Counted from the stretch's first letter, positions 27,599 through 36,714 are shown. The stretch: 64,000 nt of DNA from Bdellovibrionales bacterium (GCA_005793345.1 SXSU01000022.1:62001-126000); one strand, 5' to 3'. Notes: generated by a model from the letters alone, not told the origin. Translations and numbers: made by a program.

Positions 27599-27699
27599 TT
27601 CCGTTACTTACATTGAATTAAAACCTTAAGCAAGACTTTAACCCAATTTAAGTTAAAAAAAGGGTCAAGAGAGTTTTGGAAAATCTTTATATTTTTTCC

Positions 27700-27765
27700 C
27701 GACCATTTTCGCGTTACTCGCGAATTTGGTCTTGACTTTTTTCGCGAGTAACGCGAAAATGGTCG
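27700..27765. repeat. Locus-1 ATPase upstream inverted repeat
   Basis: Perfect 25-bp arms (27700-27724 and 27741-27765) with a 16-nt spacer. The left arm begins CGACCATTTTCGCG. Each arm also contains its own small hairpin, TTCGCG-TTACT-CGCGAA and TTCGCG-AGTAA-CGCGAA, so the site can form two small stems or one long one. It lies 31 bp upstream of the ATPase ATG. A diverged relative is at 30479. Confidence 0.92.
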
Positions 27766-27796
27766 CAGGAAACTTCTAAGTAAAAAAGGTAAATCA

Positions 27797-29011
27797 ATGA
27801 AGCGATATATTTTGGATGATGTGCTAACACTTGCGCTAAAGAGAAAAAAAATGGCATTTATATCTGGTCCCAGGCAGGTTGGAAAGACAACATTAGCCAA
27901 AGAAATGCAAAAACAATATTCTGAATCAAAATACTTAAATTGGGACGAAAGTGAATTTAGAAAAATATGGACTAAATCTCCAAATAAAATAAAAGAAAAA
28001 TTTGAACTAGAAAAAATAGATCAAACAAGACTTCTAATTCTTGATGAAATTCATAAATCAAAAAACTGGAAACAAAAACTTAAGGGTCTTTATGATGAGT
28101 TAAATGAGGATCTTCAAATTATTGTTACAGGTAGTGCTCGATTAAATATTTTTAAAAAAGGTGGAGATTCATTGTTGGGACGTTATCTATTATTTCGATT
28201 GCACCCATTTTCATATGGTGAACTACTGAATGCGCCAAAAGTTACACCTGAAGTTTGGAAAAGCAACTTATTTGAAAAAAAGTCCACAATAAAAAATGAA
28301 AGAGAGATTTTGGAACGACTTTATAAATATAGTGGATTCCCTGAACCGTATTTAGCCGCTTCAGATAAAATTTTAAAGATTTGGCGACGAGGACGAAATG
28401 AAAAAATAGTTCGGGAAGATTTGCGAGATTTGAGTCGCCTTCCTGAATTAAGTCGGATAGAAATGTTGACAAGTCTCTTACCTGAAAAAGTAGGAAGCCC
28501 CTTAAGTGTGCAAAGTCTACGAGAGGATTTAGAAGTTGCTCATGACACTGTCACACGTTGGTTAAACTATTTAAACCAACTATATTATTTTTTTGAGCTA
28601 AAGCCTTGGACTAAACAAGTTGCTCGAACAATTAAAAAAGAAGGAAAAATTTATTTATACGACTGGACAAATATAGAAACCGATGGCCCACGCTTTGAAA
28701 ACTTTATTGCATCACACCTGTTAAAAGCATGTCATTTTTGGACAGATACAGGCGAAGGAGATTTTAATTTACACTATTTACGAAATAAGGAGAAACAAGA
28801 AATAGATTTCTTAATGGTAAAAGATAAAAAGCCGTGGTTAATGATAGAATGTAAATGGAGTGATACACAAATTGAGTATAAAAAAATTGAGAAATTTCAA
28901 AACTATTTTAATTGTCCTTTTGTTCAAGTAGTATACTCACCAAATATTTGGCGGCTTACTGAAAATCAATTAGTTTGTAGTGCTGATCGTTTACTAGGAC
29001 AACTTCCTTAA
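27797..29011 (+). CDS. AAA ATPase with C-terminal DUF4143/nuclease-like domain (locus 1)
   Basis: 404 aa. Walker A GPRQVGKTT at 24-32, Walker B LLILDEIHK at 79-87, and sensor-like 'IIVTGSARL' fit the AAA_14 group. The C-terminal region has 'EKQEIDFLM…LMIECKWS' (about 334-353), a PD-(D/E)xK-like pattern as in DUF4143 proteins. The family is widespread in archaea and bacteria with no settled function. AAAGG precedes ATG. The gene sits between prmA and a duplicated prmA fragment and behind a large inverted repeat, which suggests an acquired element. It differs in class from the three other window ATPases, which are DUF234-like. Confidence 0.85.
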   Translation: MKRYILDDVLTLALKRKKMAFISGPRQVGKTTLAKEMQKQYSESKYLNWDESEFRKIWTKSPNKIKEKFELEKIDQTRLLILDEIHKSKNWKQKLKGLYDELNEDLQIIVTGSARLNIFKKGGDSLLGRYLLFRLHPFSYGELLNAPKVTPEVWKSNLFEKKSTIKNEREILERLYKYSGFPEPYLAASDKILKIWRRGRNEKIVREDLRDLSRLPELSRIEMLTSLLPEKVGSPLSVQSLREDLEVAHDTVTRWLNYLNQLYYFFELKPWTKQVARTIKKEGKIYLYDWTNIETDGPRFENFIASHLLKACHFWTDTGEGDFNLHYLRNKEKQEIDFLMVKDKKPWLMIECKWSDTQIEYKKIEKFQNYFNCPFVQVVYSPNIWRLTENQLVCSADRLLGQLP

Positions 29012-29019
29012 ATATTAAT

Positions 29020-29201
29020 ATTAAAAAACACATCAATATCTTTATATTTTTGCGATCGCAATTGGGGATCATATTCAAAGTTTTTTTGAACATAGTTTAG
29101 AGCTTCAGAGATACCTTGAGAGTTATGTTTAAAGCACAATAATGTAACTTCTTCTTCGAGATTTGTGAGAATTTTATAGAAGCGAATGCGACAATATTTT
29201 T
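29020..29201 (-). pseudogene. Duplicated 5' fragment of prmA
   Basis: Copy of prmA codons 2-62 in the same orientation as prmA. The frame is intact with no stops or indels, but the start codon is lost and the rest of the gene is missing. Of 15 changed codons, 9 are synonymous and 6 change the residue (Tyr to Cys, Leu to Phe twice, Val to Ile, Ser to Thr, Val to Leu). Mostly silent or conservative change suggests the copies diverged while functional. It starts 9 bp after the ATPase stop. Confidence 0.9.
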
Positions 29202-29381
29202 TTAAAATTATGATTAATGTTGTTATAACTATTTGAATTAAAAAATAAATTCAAACTAGTGACCTTTATTGTCAGAATGTACAAAACTCTACAGTTTTTT
29301 TATGCTTTAACTTACGCTATATTTTTATCGATATCAAAATGAAATTCAAAAACTTTGCAACTGTATCGGAGAATATTTATT

Positions 29382-30302
29382 ATGAAAAAAATAATGGGTA
29401 CTATTTTTTTAATGTTAGCTCCAAACTTAGTAACTGCAGCTTCAGTTTACCATTGCTCAACAGAAGATAATATTTCAAAAATAAGAATAGAAGTTATTGG
29501 AAATGGTAAAGTCAAAATCAATGAAGTTGATACTGCAAAAATGATTAAAAAGGATATCATAAAAAAAGATGGAGTTACTTTTTATAATTTTGATGGGGAT
29601 TCTACATCAAAAAAAATTACTTCGATTGGAGATGGTGTAAAGGGTAATGAAGTAAAGCTTTATTTAACTGACAAGTTAATTAAAGACAACGCTAATGAAT
29701 CTATTAGTATATTTACCATTAACAAACAAGCCAGTAGTGATTCTTCTAATGAAATATCATTTACTTGTTTACCTAGACAATTTTTAACATTTGACGATAT
29801 TTATTTTAAAACTAGTTCTGAAGCTACGGTTTGGTTATCGAAAAAAAGTAAAAAATATCCCACTCTAGTTAATTTTAAATATGAACATCCATTAATTACA
29901 GGCTCTGAAGTTGATTTGAACTATTATAAAACTTTAAAGTTAGATAGTGAATATTTTGGAAAAGTTCATATTGGTTTATTTGCGGATCAGTATAAATTTG
30001 AGAGCAATTTTTATTTAAGTTTACTTGTTAAAATTGACGACGATAAAACAGAAAAAAGTACTGAAGTGAAAACTATATTAGAAAAAAAATTACAAAAGTT
30101 ATTAGAAAAATTGAAATTGCAAAACACTAAGGGAACATTAAATTCAAAAGTAAGAAAAAATTATAAAAATGAAACAGAGGTGCTTGCATCCTTTATAGCT
30201 CCCTTAATGAATGGTGAAACTGATACAGAAGCGGTTGGTTCAAAAGATTTTTTCTATATTCACGCGGATGAACTATATCATATTAGCAAGATAGCAGATT
30301 AA
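29382..30302 (+). CDS. Secreted protein of unknown function
   Basis: 306 aa. Signal peptide 'KKIMGTIFLMLAPNLVTAAS' with a probable AxA-like cleavage site near residue 20. ATG at 29382 is preferred (GGAG about 10 nt upstream); a TTG at 29355 is in frame. The mature part is Lys-rich with one early Cys (YHCST) and one later (FTCLP), perhaps a disulfide. No family recognised. It lies between the prmA fragment and the orphan hairpin at 30479. Confidence 0.65.
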   Translation: MKKIMGTIFLMLAPNLVTAASVYHCSTEDNISKIRIEVIGNGKVKINEVDTAKMIKKDIIKKDGVTFYNFDGDSTSKKITSIGDGVKGNEVKLYLTDKLIKDNANESISIFTINKQASSDSSNEISFTCLPRQFLTFDDIYFKTSSEATVWLSKKSKKYPTLVNFKYEHPLITGSEVDLNYYKTLKLDSEYFGKVHIGLFADQYKFESNFYLSLLVKIDDDKTEKSTEVKTILEKKLQKLLEKLKLQNTKGTLNSKVRKNYKNETEVLASFIAPLMNGETDTEAVGSKDFFYIHADELYHISKIAD

Positions 30303-30478
30303 AAAGTTACGGGGGTATTTAAATATAATCTTATATTTTTAAAATAAATATATTTGGCATGTACTGATTAGTATTTAAATAACCAATCTAATTCAAGTAG
30401 TAACAATGTCTACTTTAAAGAAAAGGGGAGCTTCCTTTACCTCAGTTTTAGTTTATTTTTTTAAATTGGTTTTATTTT

Positions 30479-30513
30479 CCGAACATTTTCGCGCTACACA
30501 CGAAAATGTTCGG
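30479..30513. repeat. Orphan inverted repeat related to the locus-1 hairpin
   Basis: CCGAACATTTTCG (30479-30491) pairs perfectly with CGAAAATGTTCGG (30501-30513) over a 9-nt loop. Its first 26 bases differ from the locus-1 left arm region (27699 onward) at only about 4 positions. It may be a relic of another copy or the far boundary of the locus-1 element. Confidence 0.75.
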
Positions 30514-30539
30514 GACTAGATTCGCGTCAATAATGAGGT

Positions 30540-31133
30540 TTAAGTTAGAAACTTAAAGTGCTGAATGTTAATAAAACCAGAATCAATATTTTTGGACGCT
30601 GTACTTTTAGGGTAGGATAAGGCTAAATTTGTTCTAGCCTCTTTAACTAACGCTTGAAAATCATTTGTGATCCAATCATTAATTTCATTACAATCACTTG
30701 GAGGTGTATCACTTGTGCAATTAAGAATTGCTTCAGTAAATTTTTTATTTATCTCTTGTTCTTTTTTTATATTTTCATGGAGTAGGTTTAAACATTTTTT
30801 TGCAATGGGTTCACGATTTCTATCATAAAAAGGAACATTAAAATTTATTATCCCTGCCTCGGGGCGGTTGTTAAGAGAATCATCTATTTTTTTATTATAA
30901 TCCACTTTTGCTTGCTCGGTGTTTTCATCAATTATTGGTAATGGATTGCAAGCCTTTAAAAAATATTTTGAAGTGTCTGCAAATTCTTGAAAAAGAATTT
31001 CCTTGGTTGATGTAAAGTCTTCTTTGGAGACAGGTGGGGAATAAACTGGACAGTGATTACTTTGTTCTGATTGCAAATCCAAACTAATTAGTACAATTAT
31101 AAAAATAAAAGATTGGATTTTTAATCTACCCAT
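30540..31133 (-). CDS. Secreted protein of unknown function
   Basis: 197 aa with an N-terminal signal-like segment (about 6-22, 'SFIFIIVLISLDLQ'). The mature part is helical and charged with several Cys (HCPVY, KACNP, KKCLN, LNCTS, SDCNE), so it is probably an oxidised periplasmic or exported protein. It begins 7 bp after the end of the 31141 gene on the same strand and is likely cotranscribed. No family recognised. Confidence 0.6.
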   Translation of the reverse strand: MGRLKIQSFIFIIVLISLDLQSEQSNHCPVYSPPVSKEDFTSTKEILFQEFADTSKYFLKACNPLPIIDENTEQAKVDYNKKIDDSLNNRPEAGIINFNVPFYDRNREPIAKKCLNLLHENIKKEQEINKKFTEAILNCTSDTPPSDCNEINDWITNDFQALVKEARTNLALSYPKSTASKNIDSGFINIQHFKFLT

Positions 31134-31140
31134 TTAGTGC

Positions 31141-31701
31141 CTATTGTTGAAGAGCAATATGCGAAGAATCTTTGGGTTGATCTTTTTGTTCAACATTTTC
31201 AATAAACGATCCTTCCAAATCAATCTTATCTCCGACAAAAACTCCTTGAGCTTCTGTTGTTGGAATTTTTGATAGGTCCGCTGTTGTATGCAATCTGGCA
31301 ATGGCCATGTGTGGTTGTACATATATTATTTTTAGCAAAGCAACTGGAATAATCATTTTAATACCATCTTTGTATTTACCATTTTTTGCAACGATAACTT
31401 CTCTTACTACTTTTAAAACCATGTTCTCTTTTATGCCTGCATCTAACCCGCCAGAAATATAATAATCTTTATAAACTTGGTCGTCGTCATTCATAGAGAT
31501 ATTTCTTTGTGTATTTATGACTTCTAAATTTGAACTTAAATCTGTGTGTTTATATGTCTTATTAAATAGCAAATCAGTGTTGATACTATTATTAATGTTA
31601 TTACTGTTTTTCTCTTTTTTGGCAGCAACAGCAATTGATATTTTAGATAATTGCAAACCCACTATCAAACAATAAACTAACAAAACGTTTCTTTTACTCA
31701 T
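31141..31701 (-). CDS. Exported protein, possibly flagellum-associated
   Basis: 186 aa. Signal peptide 'VLLVYCLIVGLQLSKISIAV' ending near AVA-A. An Asn-rich linker precedes a beta domain: 'DYYISGGLDAGIKENMVLKV', 'MIIPVALLKIIYVQPHMAIARL', 'VGDKIDLEG'. That pattern of a small barrel ending in 'GDKI' resembles the C-terminal region of FlgT-type flagellar proteins. Together with its position divergent from fliC this hints at a flagellar link, but similarity is by eye only. Confidence 0.55.
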   Translation of the reverse strand: MSKRNVLLVYCLIVGLQLSKISIAVAAKKEKNSNNINNSINTDLLFNKTYKHTDLSSNLEVINTQRNISMNDDDQVYKDYYISGGLDAGIKENMVLKVVREVIVAKNGKYKDGIKMIIPVALLKIIYVQPHMAIARLHTTADLSKIPTTEAQGVFVGDKIDLEGSFIENVEQKDQPKDSSHIALQQ

Positions 31702-31912
31702 ATATGCAACCCTTTCCTTGGTTGCAACCTTCCTTAGTCGCTTATTCTCTGAATCCTTCCTTGGGCTTCAAATTAAAGTGTCTTATTTTGATATACTTCT
31801 TTCGGTTCCTGTCAAAATTTATGAAGTCCAGAAGTCTACAATTGAAATAAATTTTTAATCTCGATCAAAGTCCACGACAAAAAAATGACGAAAAAGTGCA
31901 AAATCATGTCCT

Positions 31913-31971
31913 TTGTCTCGTAAAGAGACAATGAACTTCTCCCGAACAAGTTCATGTCAAAAGGATGACAT
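31913..31971 (+). promoter_or_regulatory. Three successive hairpins in the fliC leader region
   Basis: TTGTCTC/GAGACAA (31913-31919, 31925-31931), TGAACTT/AAGTTCA (31932-31938, 31948-31954) and ATGTCA/TGACAT (31954-31959, 31966-31971) lie back to back, about 190 bp before fliC. They could structure a long 5' untranslated region or serve as operator sites. Confidence 0.45.
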
Positions 31972-32163
31972 TTCAAAACTCGTAACAAAAGGAGGCTCAA
32001 GGAAGATTTAACTAAAAAAGGAAAGTTTGCTCTTGCAATGAGGTTGGTTCTAACTTGCAAGAAGGTTTAAAAGGTGAATTTGGATGTTCACTCAAAACAA
32101 TTAACAGGGAGGTCAATATGAATAAAGTAAATTATTATTAATAAACCATAAAAGGGGATAAAA

Positions 32164-32997
32164 ATGGGATTTAGAGTAGCAACAAATCTTTCTGCGATTA
32201 ATGCACAAAGAAGTTTAACTGGTTCACAAAGAAACATCAACAAAAGCATGGGGCAATTATCAAGCGGTAGCAGAATAAATATCGCAGCTGATGATGCCGC
32301 TGGTTTAGCGATTTCAGAAAATATGAAAGCGCAAATCAGATCTGCAAGACAAGCTAACAGAAATGCGAATGATGGTATTTCAATGGTACAAACTGCTGAG
32401 GGTGGATTGAATGAGATTTCAAACATCATTATCAGATTAAGAGAATTGGGTATCCAAGCTGCTTCTGATACTGTTGGTGAAAAAGAGCGTGGATTTCTGA
32501 ATAAAGAGGTTCAACAATTAAAAGATGAAATGCAACGTATAGCAAGCGTTACAACTTGGGGTACAACTAAGTTACTTGATGGCACAACTCCTGCGTTTGA
32601 TTTCCAAGTGGGTATCTATAACAATGATGTTGAAGATCGCATTACTTTTAATGCCTCAGAAAACATTGCAACTTTAGACGCTCTTGGATTAACAGATGTT
32701 GATTATACTACTAAAGAGGGTGCACAAACTGCCCTAGAGTCTTTAGACATTTCACAAACAACTGTGAATGGAATGCGCGCTAATCTTGGAGCTTTACAAA
32801 ACAGATTAACTTCGACAGTAGATAACTTAGCTGTTGCTGAAGAAAACTTAAGTGCTGCAAATTCACGAATTCGTGATACAGATGTAGCTCAAGCTTCTTC
32901 TGAAATGACTAGAAATAATATATTGTTGAATGCTTCTACTGCTACTTTAGCTCAAGCAAATAGTGTTAACCAAATGGCTTTAAAGCTATTAGGATAA
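32164..32997 (+). CDS. fliC: Flagellin
   Basis: Filament subunit, 277 aa, short class. The N-terminal D0/D1 region (MGFRVATNLSAINAQRSL, 'LSSGSRINIAADDAAGLAIS') and the C-terminal D1/D0 region ('ANLGALQNRLTSTVDNLAVA', 'DTDVAQASSEMTRNNILL', 'ANSVNQMALKLLG') are both complete. A reduced variable centre sits between. AAAGGGG lies just before ATG. A tiny upstream frame (ATGAATAAAGTAAATTATTA) with its own GGAGG at 32108-32112 could be a leader peptide. A strong terminator follows. No other flagellar genes are adjacent. Confidence 0.95.
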   Translation: MGFRVATNLSAINAQRSLTGSQRNINKSMGQLSSGSRINIAADDAAGLAISENMKAQIRSARQANRNANDGISMVQTAEGGLNEISNIIIRLRELGIQAASDTVGEKERGFLNKEVQQLKDEMQRIASVTTWGTTKLLDGTTPAFDFQVGIYNNDVEDRITFNASENIATLDALGLTDVDYTTKEGAQTALESLDISQTTVNGMRANLGALQNRLTSTVDNLAVAEENLSAANSRIRDTDVAQASSEMTRNNILLNASTATLAQANSVNQMALKLLG

Positions 32998-33026
32998 TAG
33001 AGTTAAAGGTAATTAATTTAAACAAG

Positions 33027-33058
33027 AAAAAGGCTGTCAAAACTTGACAGCCTTTTTT
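33027..33058 (+). terminator. Rho-independent terminator after fliC
   Basis: GGCTGTCAA (33032-33040) and TTGACAGCC (33044-33052) form a perfect stem with a 3-nt loop, flanked by A5 and T6 runs. Confidence 0.95.
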
Positions 33059-33066
33059 GTTTTCAA

Positions 33067-33347
33067 AATAACTGCTCATGATTAAGTCTGATCAGCTTGC
33101 GCTGATTATATCAGACATAATCATAAGCAGTTATTTTCCTGTTTGTTTGGGGCGATTTTCAATCACCCCGTATTATGAAAATCCAAACTAAAGTTTGTAT
33201 TTTCATAATAACTGCTCATGATTAAGTCTGATCGCTTAGCGATTATATCAGACATAATCACAAGCAGTTATTTTCTTGTTTATTTGGGGCGATTTTCAAT
33301 CACCCCGTATTATGAAAATCCAAACTAAAGTTTGTATTTTCATAATA
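33067..33347. repeat. Composite hairpin repeat, two B-C-A units in reverse orientation
   Basis: Module A at 33067-33135 and 33207-33272, each followed by module C (GGGGCGATT/AATCACCCC) and module B (ATTATGAAAAT…ATTTTCATAAT). Read on the minus strand this is B-C-A-B-C-A. The apical stem of A differs between the two copies (ATCAGC-TTGC-GCTGAT versus ATCGC-TTA-GCGAT) but pairing is kept. It separates fliC from ATPase locus 2. Confidence 0.9.
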
Positions 33348-33361
33348 AAGAAAGCGTACTT

Positions 33362-33490
33362 TATAATCAAATAGATAAAACATCGGATTTATAATTTGAT
33401 TACAAACCCGATGTTTTATCTATTTGATTATACTATTATCTTGCAAAAGTAAAACATCGGATTTATAATTTGATTACAAACCCGATGTTT
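33362..33490. repeat. Locus-2 ATPase upstream hairpin pair
   Basis: Hairpin 1 has perfect 25-bp arms (33362-33386 and 33408-33432) around a 21-nt loop. Hairpin 2 (33452-33490) repeats its inner 39 bp exactly: AAACATCGG and CCGATGTTT around the same loop. The second ends 4 bp before the first possible ATG of the ATPase gene, and AAGG follows it directly. Confidence 0.95.
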
Positions 33491-33500
33491 AAGGATGAGC

Positions 33501-34979
33501 ATGTACATTCAACGAGAAGAAACTGAAAAAATTTTAGAAAGCTACTTATTGAACAAACAGCGAACAGCTAGCCTATGTTTTCTTAGAGGACGTAGACGAA
33601 TTGGCAAATCAACTTTGCTAAAAAGAATTGCAAATACATTAAATGTTCCATCGTTTTATTTTATGGGTGCTGATGATGAACCGCAGGCTCAGTCAGTAGA
33701 TCGTTGGATTACTGAGTGGATTAAAATTTATCCCAAAACAAAACTTCCGATGTACTCAAAAACTAAATTGAGTTGGAAAATAATATTTGAAGAGATTATT
33801 CAGTATGGCATTGAAAATAAAAAAACCACCCTTGGAATTTTTATAGATGAGATACAATGGGTGGCTAAATCAAAATCAGGATTTATTGGACAGTTCAAAG
33901 AAGCATGGTTAGAGCTTGAAAAACTACCAAATTTAAAATTTATTTTTTGTGGGTCCTCAAATAAGTTTTTTTATGATTATTCGGGCGGTGAGGAAACAAT
34001 TTTAAGAGGATTGTGTACCCATGATGATATATGGGTCAGTGATTTTAATTTAAAAGTACTAAGGGAAAATTATGGGAGAGAGTGGACACTAGAAGAAACT
34101 GTATTTTCTTTAATGTCTCTTGGGGGCGTTCCTTACTATTGGAACCAAGTTGTTGAGGAACAGTCATTTATCAACTCGTTTAATATATTGTGCTTCACAC
34201 AAAAAACTATTTTTTTAAAAGAAGCCGCAGAGATGCTCAGGTTAGAATTTAATGAAGCTGGAACAGAAACTGTTTTGAATATTATAAATGCGATAGGTAT
34301 TCACGGAAAAGAATTGAACTCAATAATAGAAAAGACAAATATTCCTGCATCAACAGTTATTGATACAATAAAAAAACTATTAAATTATAAACTAATTCAC
34401 GAAAAAAAGTTTTATGAATTGAGTATGAAAAAAAACAAAAGGGGGACGGTATTTTTAATTTCAGATCCCTACTTAAACTTTTATGTCGAAGTGCTAGTCC
34501 CTCTTCAGAGAAAAATTAAAAACAATTTAGGTAATAAATTGTTATTTGCAGATATCTTAAAATCAAAAAGTGGATACTATATAGAAAACTACTCTGGATA
34601 TGCTTTTGAGAGATTAATAATAAAAATATTGGAAAAGCATACTGACCGAAAAGAAAAAATATTTTCACTAATCGGAATTCAAGACTGCGATTATCATGTT
34701 TCAAATTTAAGTTCAAAAGAAATACAAATTGATATAGTGATTCATAATACTTCAGACAGAGTAATTAGATTAATTGAGTGTCGCTGGACTCAAAGTAGTA
34801 ATAGTATAATTGAATTAGCAAAAAATTATGAGTATAGAGCTCAAATATTTATAAATAAATTTAACATTAAAGAGCCTATAAAAAAATATATAATTACTAA
34901 CTGCGCACTTACATCTGATACAAAGCAAAGTATCAATAAAAGTAAAGTAAAAATTTTAAATTTAGAGACGTTAATCTAA
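33501..34979 (+). CDS. AAA ATPase with C-terminal DUF234/nuclease-like domain (locus 2)
   Basis: 492 aa. Walker A RGRRRIGKST at 29-38, Walker B 'LGIFIDEIQW' near 110-119, 'FIFCGSSNKFF' sensor region, and a winged-helix-like middle. The C-terminus has 'IQIDIVI…LIECRW' (about 408-428), a PD-(D/E)xK-like pattern seen in DUF234 proteins. ATG at 33501 is favoured by AAGG at 33491-33494; ATG at 33495 would be too close. The region is AT-rich with many rare-looking AAA/ATA codons, like a transferred gene. No partner gene is adjacent; the hairpin pair abuts the start. Confidence 0.85.
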   Translation: MYIQREETEKILESYLLNKQRTASLCFLRGRRRIGKSTLLKRIANTLNVPSFYFMGADDEPQAQSVDRWITEWIKIYPKTKLPMYSKTKLSWKIIFEEIIQYGIENKKTTLGIFIDEIQWVAKSKSGFIGQFKEAWLELEKLPNLKFIFCGSSNKFFYDYSGGEETILRGLCTHDDIWVSDFNLKVLRENYGREWTLEETVFSLMSLGGVPYYWNQVVEEQSFINSFNILCFTQKTIFLKEAAEMLRLEFNEAGTETVLNIINAIGIHGKELNSIIEKTNIPASTVIDTIKKLLNYKLIHEKKFYELSMKKNKRGTVFLISDPYLNFYVEVLVPLQRKIKNNLGNKLLFADILKSKSGYYIENYSGYAFERLIIKILEKHTDRKEKIFSLIGIQDCDYHVSNLSSKEIQIDIVIHNTSDRVIRLIECRWTQSSNSIIELAKNYEYRAQIFINKFNIKEPIKKYIITNCALTSDTKQSINKSKVKILNLETLI

Positions 34980-35007
34980 TCTAAAGTAATTACATATCTC
35001 TAAAAAA

Positions 35008-36576
35008 TCAAAATGCATCAATATTTTCTTTGAGGTTATTAATTTCAGTTTGTGTGAATCTTTTTGTAGCATCATCTGTAACAACAAAGACCACAGGCAC
35101 TCTCTCTGGGTTTGCAGATCCTAGTAAACTATAAAGGACATAGCCTGGGTTAGCGAGCTTCCCTTCGATTTGTTCTTGCTTTAAATCAAGAACTTGCCAC
35201 ATCTGTGCAGGAGATTGATTTTGCTGCCATACAAATCCTGTGAGTCGATCTAATCGAGATTCATTTCCAATCAAAGTTACATCTGAAGGGTTATTAGAAA
35301 ACCATCCCCCTGAACTTGCGTTTCCATTTATTGCATTATATGAATTTATATGACCAGTACGAGGGAGTTCTTTTTTAGATTCTGGTACAGTAGGATTATC
35401 TAAATAGGCATAATCGTCTACATTGCCAGGATACATAAATCGCCTAACAATTTTATCACCAATAGGCATATCACCAAACCAATGTGTACAAGAGTTATAT
35501 CCACCCACTGCTTTACAATATTTAGTAAGATCAAATTTATCATCAGTATTTTCTATTTTAGTTTTATATTGATAAGCCCAAGGGTATTTGGTTCTTTTCT
35601 TATCAGATAATTTTCCCAAATCAAAATAATTAATCAAACGTGAGCCTTCATTGGAAGAAAAAATAATTGCTGGCAATATTAAACCAACATTCCTACCGTA
35701 TCTTTCTGGATCAAGGTCTGAGTATTCACGAGTGTAGGTCATGTTTTTTCCCATATAAGTTAACATAAGGGTGCCTTGTTTGTCAGTGTGAAAGTGAGTT
35801 AGAACTTGTGGGTTATTCGATAAAAAATATTTTGCATGTAGAGGTGCAATTCTAGAATCAATTGCAATATATAATCGTTCAGGCCCTTTTTTTCTTGGTT
35901 TATCTGGATCTTTAGCAAATTTTGCCTTAACCATTTTAGGAAATTTTCCTCCTAGAGCATCTCTTGCCTCTAATAAAAATTTCTCTAGCAGCGTAGTTGC
36001 TGTTTGATCCGAATTTGAAAAAAGATTTCTTGTATCGCCTATTATTCCTTTAGAAGATTCTTTAAAATTAACATCCATAAATTCAGTATCTAATTTGTCT
36101 GGTTTTGAAAATCTGGCACTCACAACCTTATTCGCCAATCCCGGACCATAGATATTGGATAAAGCTTCAATAAAATTATTTTTTAATTGTTCTCTCAGAT
36201 TAGTTTCATTTGTACTTTCATTATCAAGTGTGTTTTCGATAACAGTCGATATCACTTTGTGATCCATGGACTTTTCTTCTTTAGATAAAATTGCAACTAA
36301 GTTTTTATACAAAACTCCATTATCAATAGTAGTTAAATTAGGAAATTGCTCTTGGAGTTGTAGTAATTTTTGAAAGGCATTTATATTTGGAGATGCATAA
36401 TCATTATTTAATCGAGCTGTTAATTCTTCAAGCTGTAAGTTGAATTTCTTTTCTATTGATTCAGCTGAAGATAAAAATAACTTGCCACAACTTTTTGGTA
36501 CTGCATCTGAAGTTTGCGAAATTAATAATGCACTTAAAAAAATTAAAGTAAATGTAAATGAGAAAGTGAATTTCAA
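35008..36576 (-). CDS. Large secreted protein of unknown function
   Basis: 522 aa. TTG at 36576 is chosen because GGAGG (36586-36582) is spaced 5 nt before it and a clean signal peptide follows ('KFTFSFTFTLIFLSALLISQ', then 'TSDAVPKSCG'). The frame is open to 36612. The N-terminal third is helical; the rest is mixed with motifs such as 'YIAIDSRIAPLHAKYFLS', 'THWFGDMPIGDKI' and 'RLTGFVWQQNQSPAQMWQV'. No family recognised. It stands alone between ATPase loci 2 and 3, so it may be cargo or a resident gene. Confidence 0.65.
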   Translation of the reverse strand: MKFTFSFTFTLIFLSALLISQTSDAVPKSCGKLFLSSAESIEKKFNLQLEELTARLNNDYASPNINAFQKLLQLQEQFPNLTTIDNGVLYKNLVAILSKEEKSMDHKVISTVIENTLDNESTNETNLREQLKNNFIEALSNIYGPGLANKVVSARFSKPDKLDTEFMDVNFKESSKGIIGDTRNLFSNSDQTATTLLEKFLLEARDALGGKFPKMVKAKFAKDPDKPRKKGPERLYIAIDSRIAPLHAKYFLSNNPQVLTHFHTDKQGTLMLTYMGKNMTYTREYSDLDPERYGRNVGLILPAIIFSSNEGSRLINYFDLGKLSDKKRTKYPWAYQYKTKIENTDDKFDLTKYCKAVGGYNSCTHWFGDMPIGDKIVRRFMYPGNVDDYAYLDNPTVPESKKELPRTGHINSYNAINGNASSGGWFSNNPSDVTLIGNESRLDRLTGFVWQQNQSPAQMWQVLDLKQEQIEGKLANPGYVLYSLLGSANPERVPVVFVVTDDATKRFTQTEINNLKENIDAF

Positions 36577-36714
36577 ATTATCCTCCATGATAAAACGAGT
36601 TAATCCATGCAATCCATGTAAACATTGTGACTATAAATTAATATAATTTTATTTCCATCAAATTAAAAAAAAATGAAAAAAAGTAGCCTACTGTAAATTT
36701 GTTATACAGTTTAA

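Noticed and set aside
27797-29011. Transposase or phage integrase
   Set aside because: No DDE, HUH or tyrosine/serine recombinase motif; Walker A and B and a PD-(D/E)xK-like end identify an AAA ATPase instead.
30421-30460. ACCTCAGT near 30440 as a copy of the locus-3 hairpin arm
   Set aside because: Only 8 bases match and no pairing arm follows; chance.
33362-33490. Ordinary terminator for an upstream gene
   Set aside because: fliC already has its own strong terminator at 33027-33058, the stem is far longer than needed, there is no T run, and the unit is duplicated and abuts the ATPase start.
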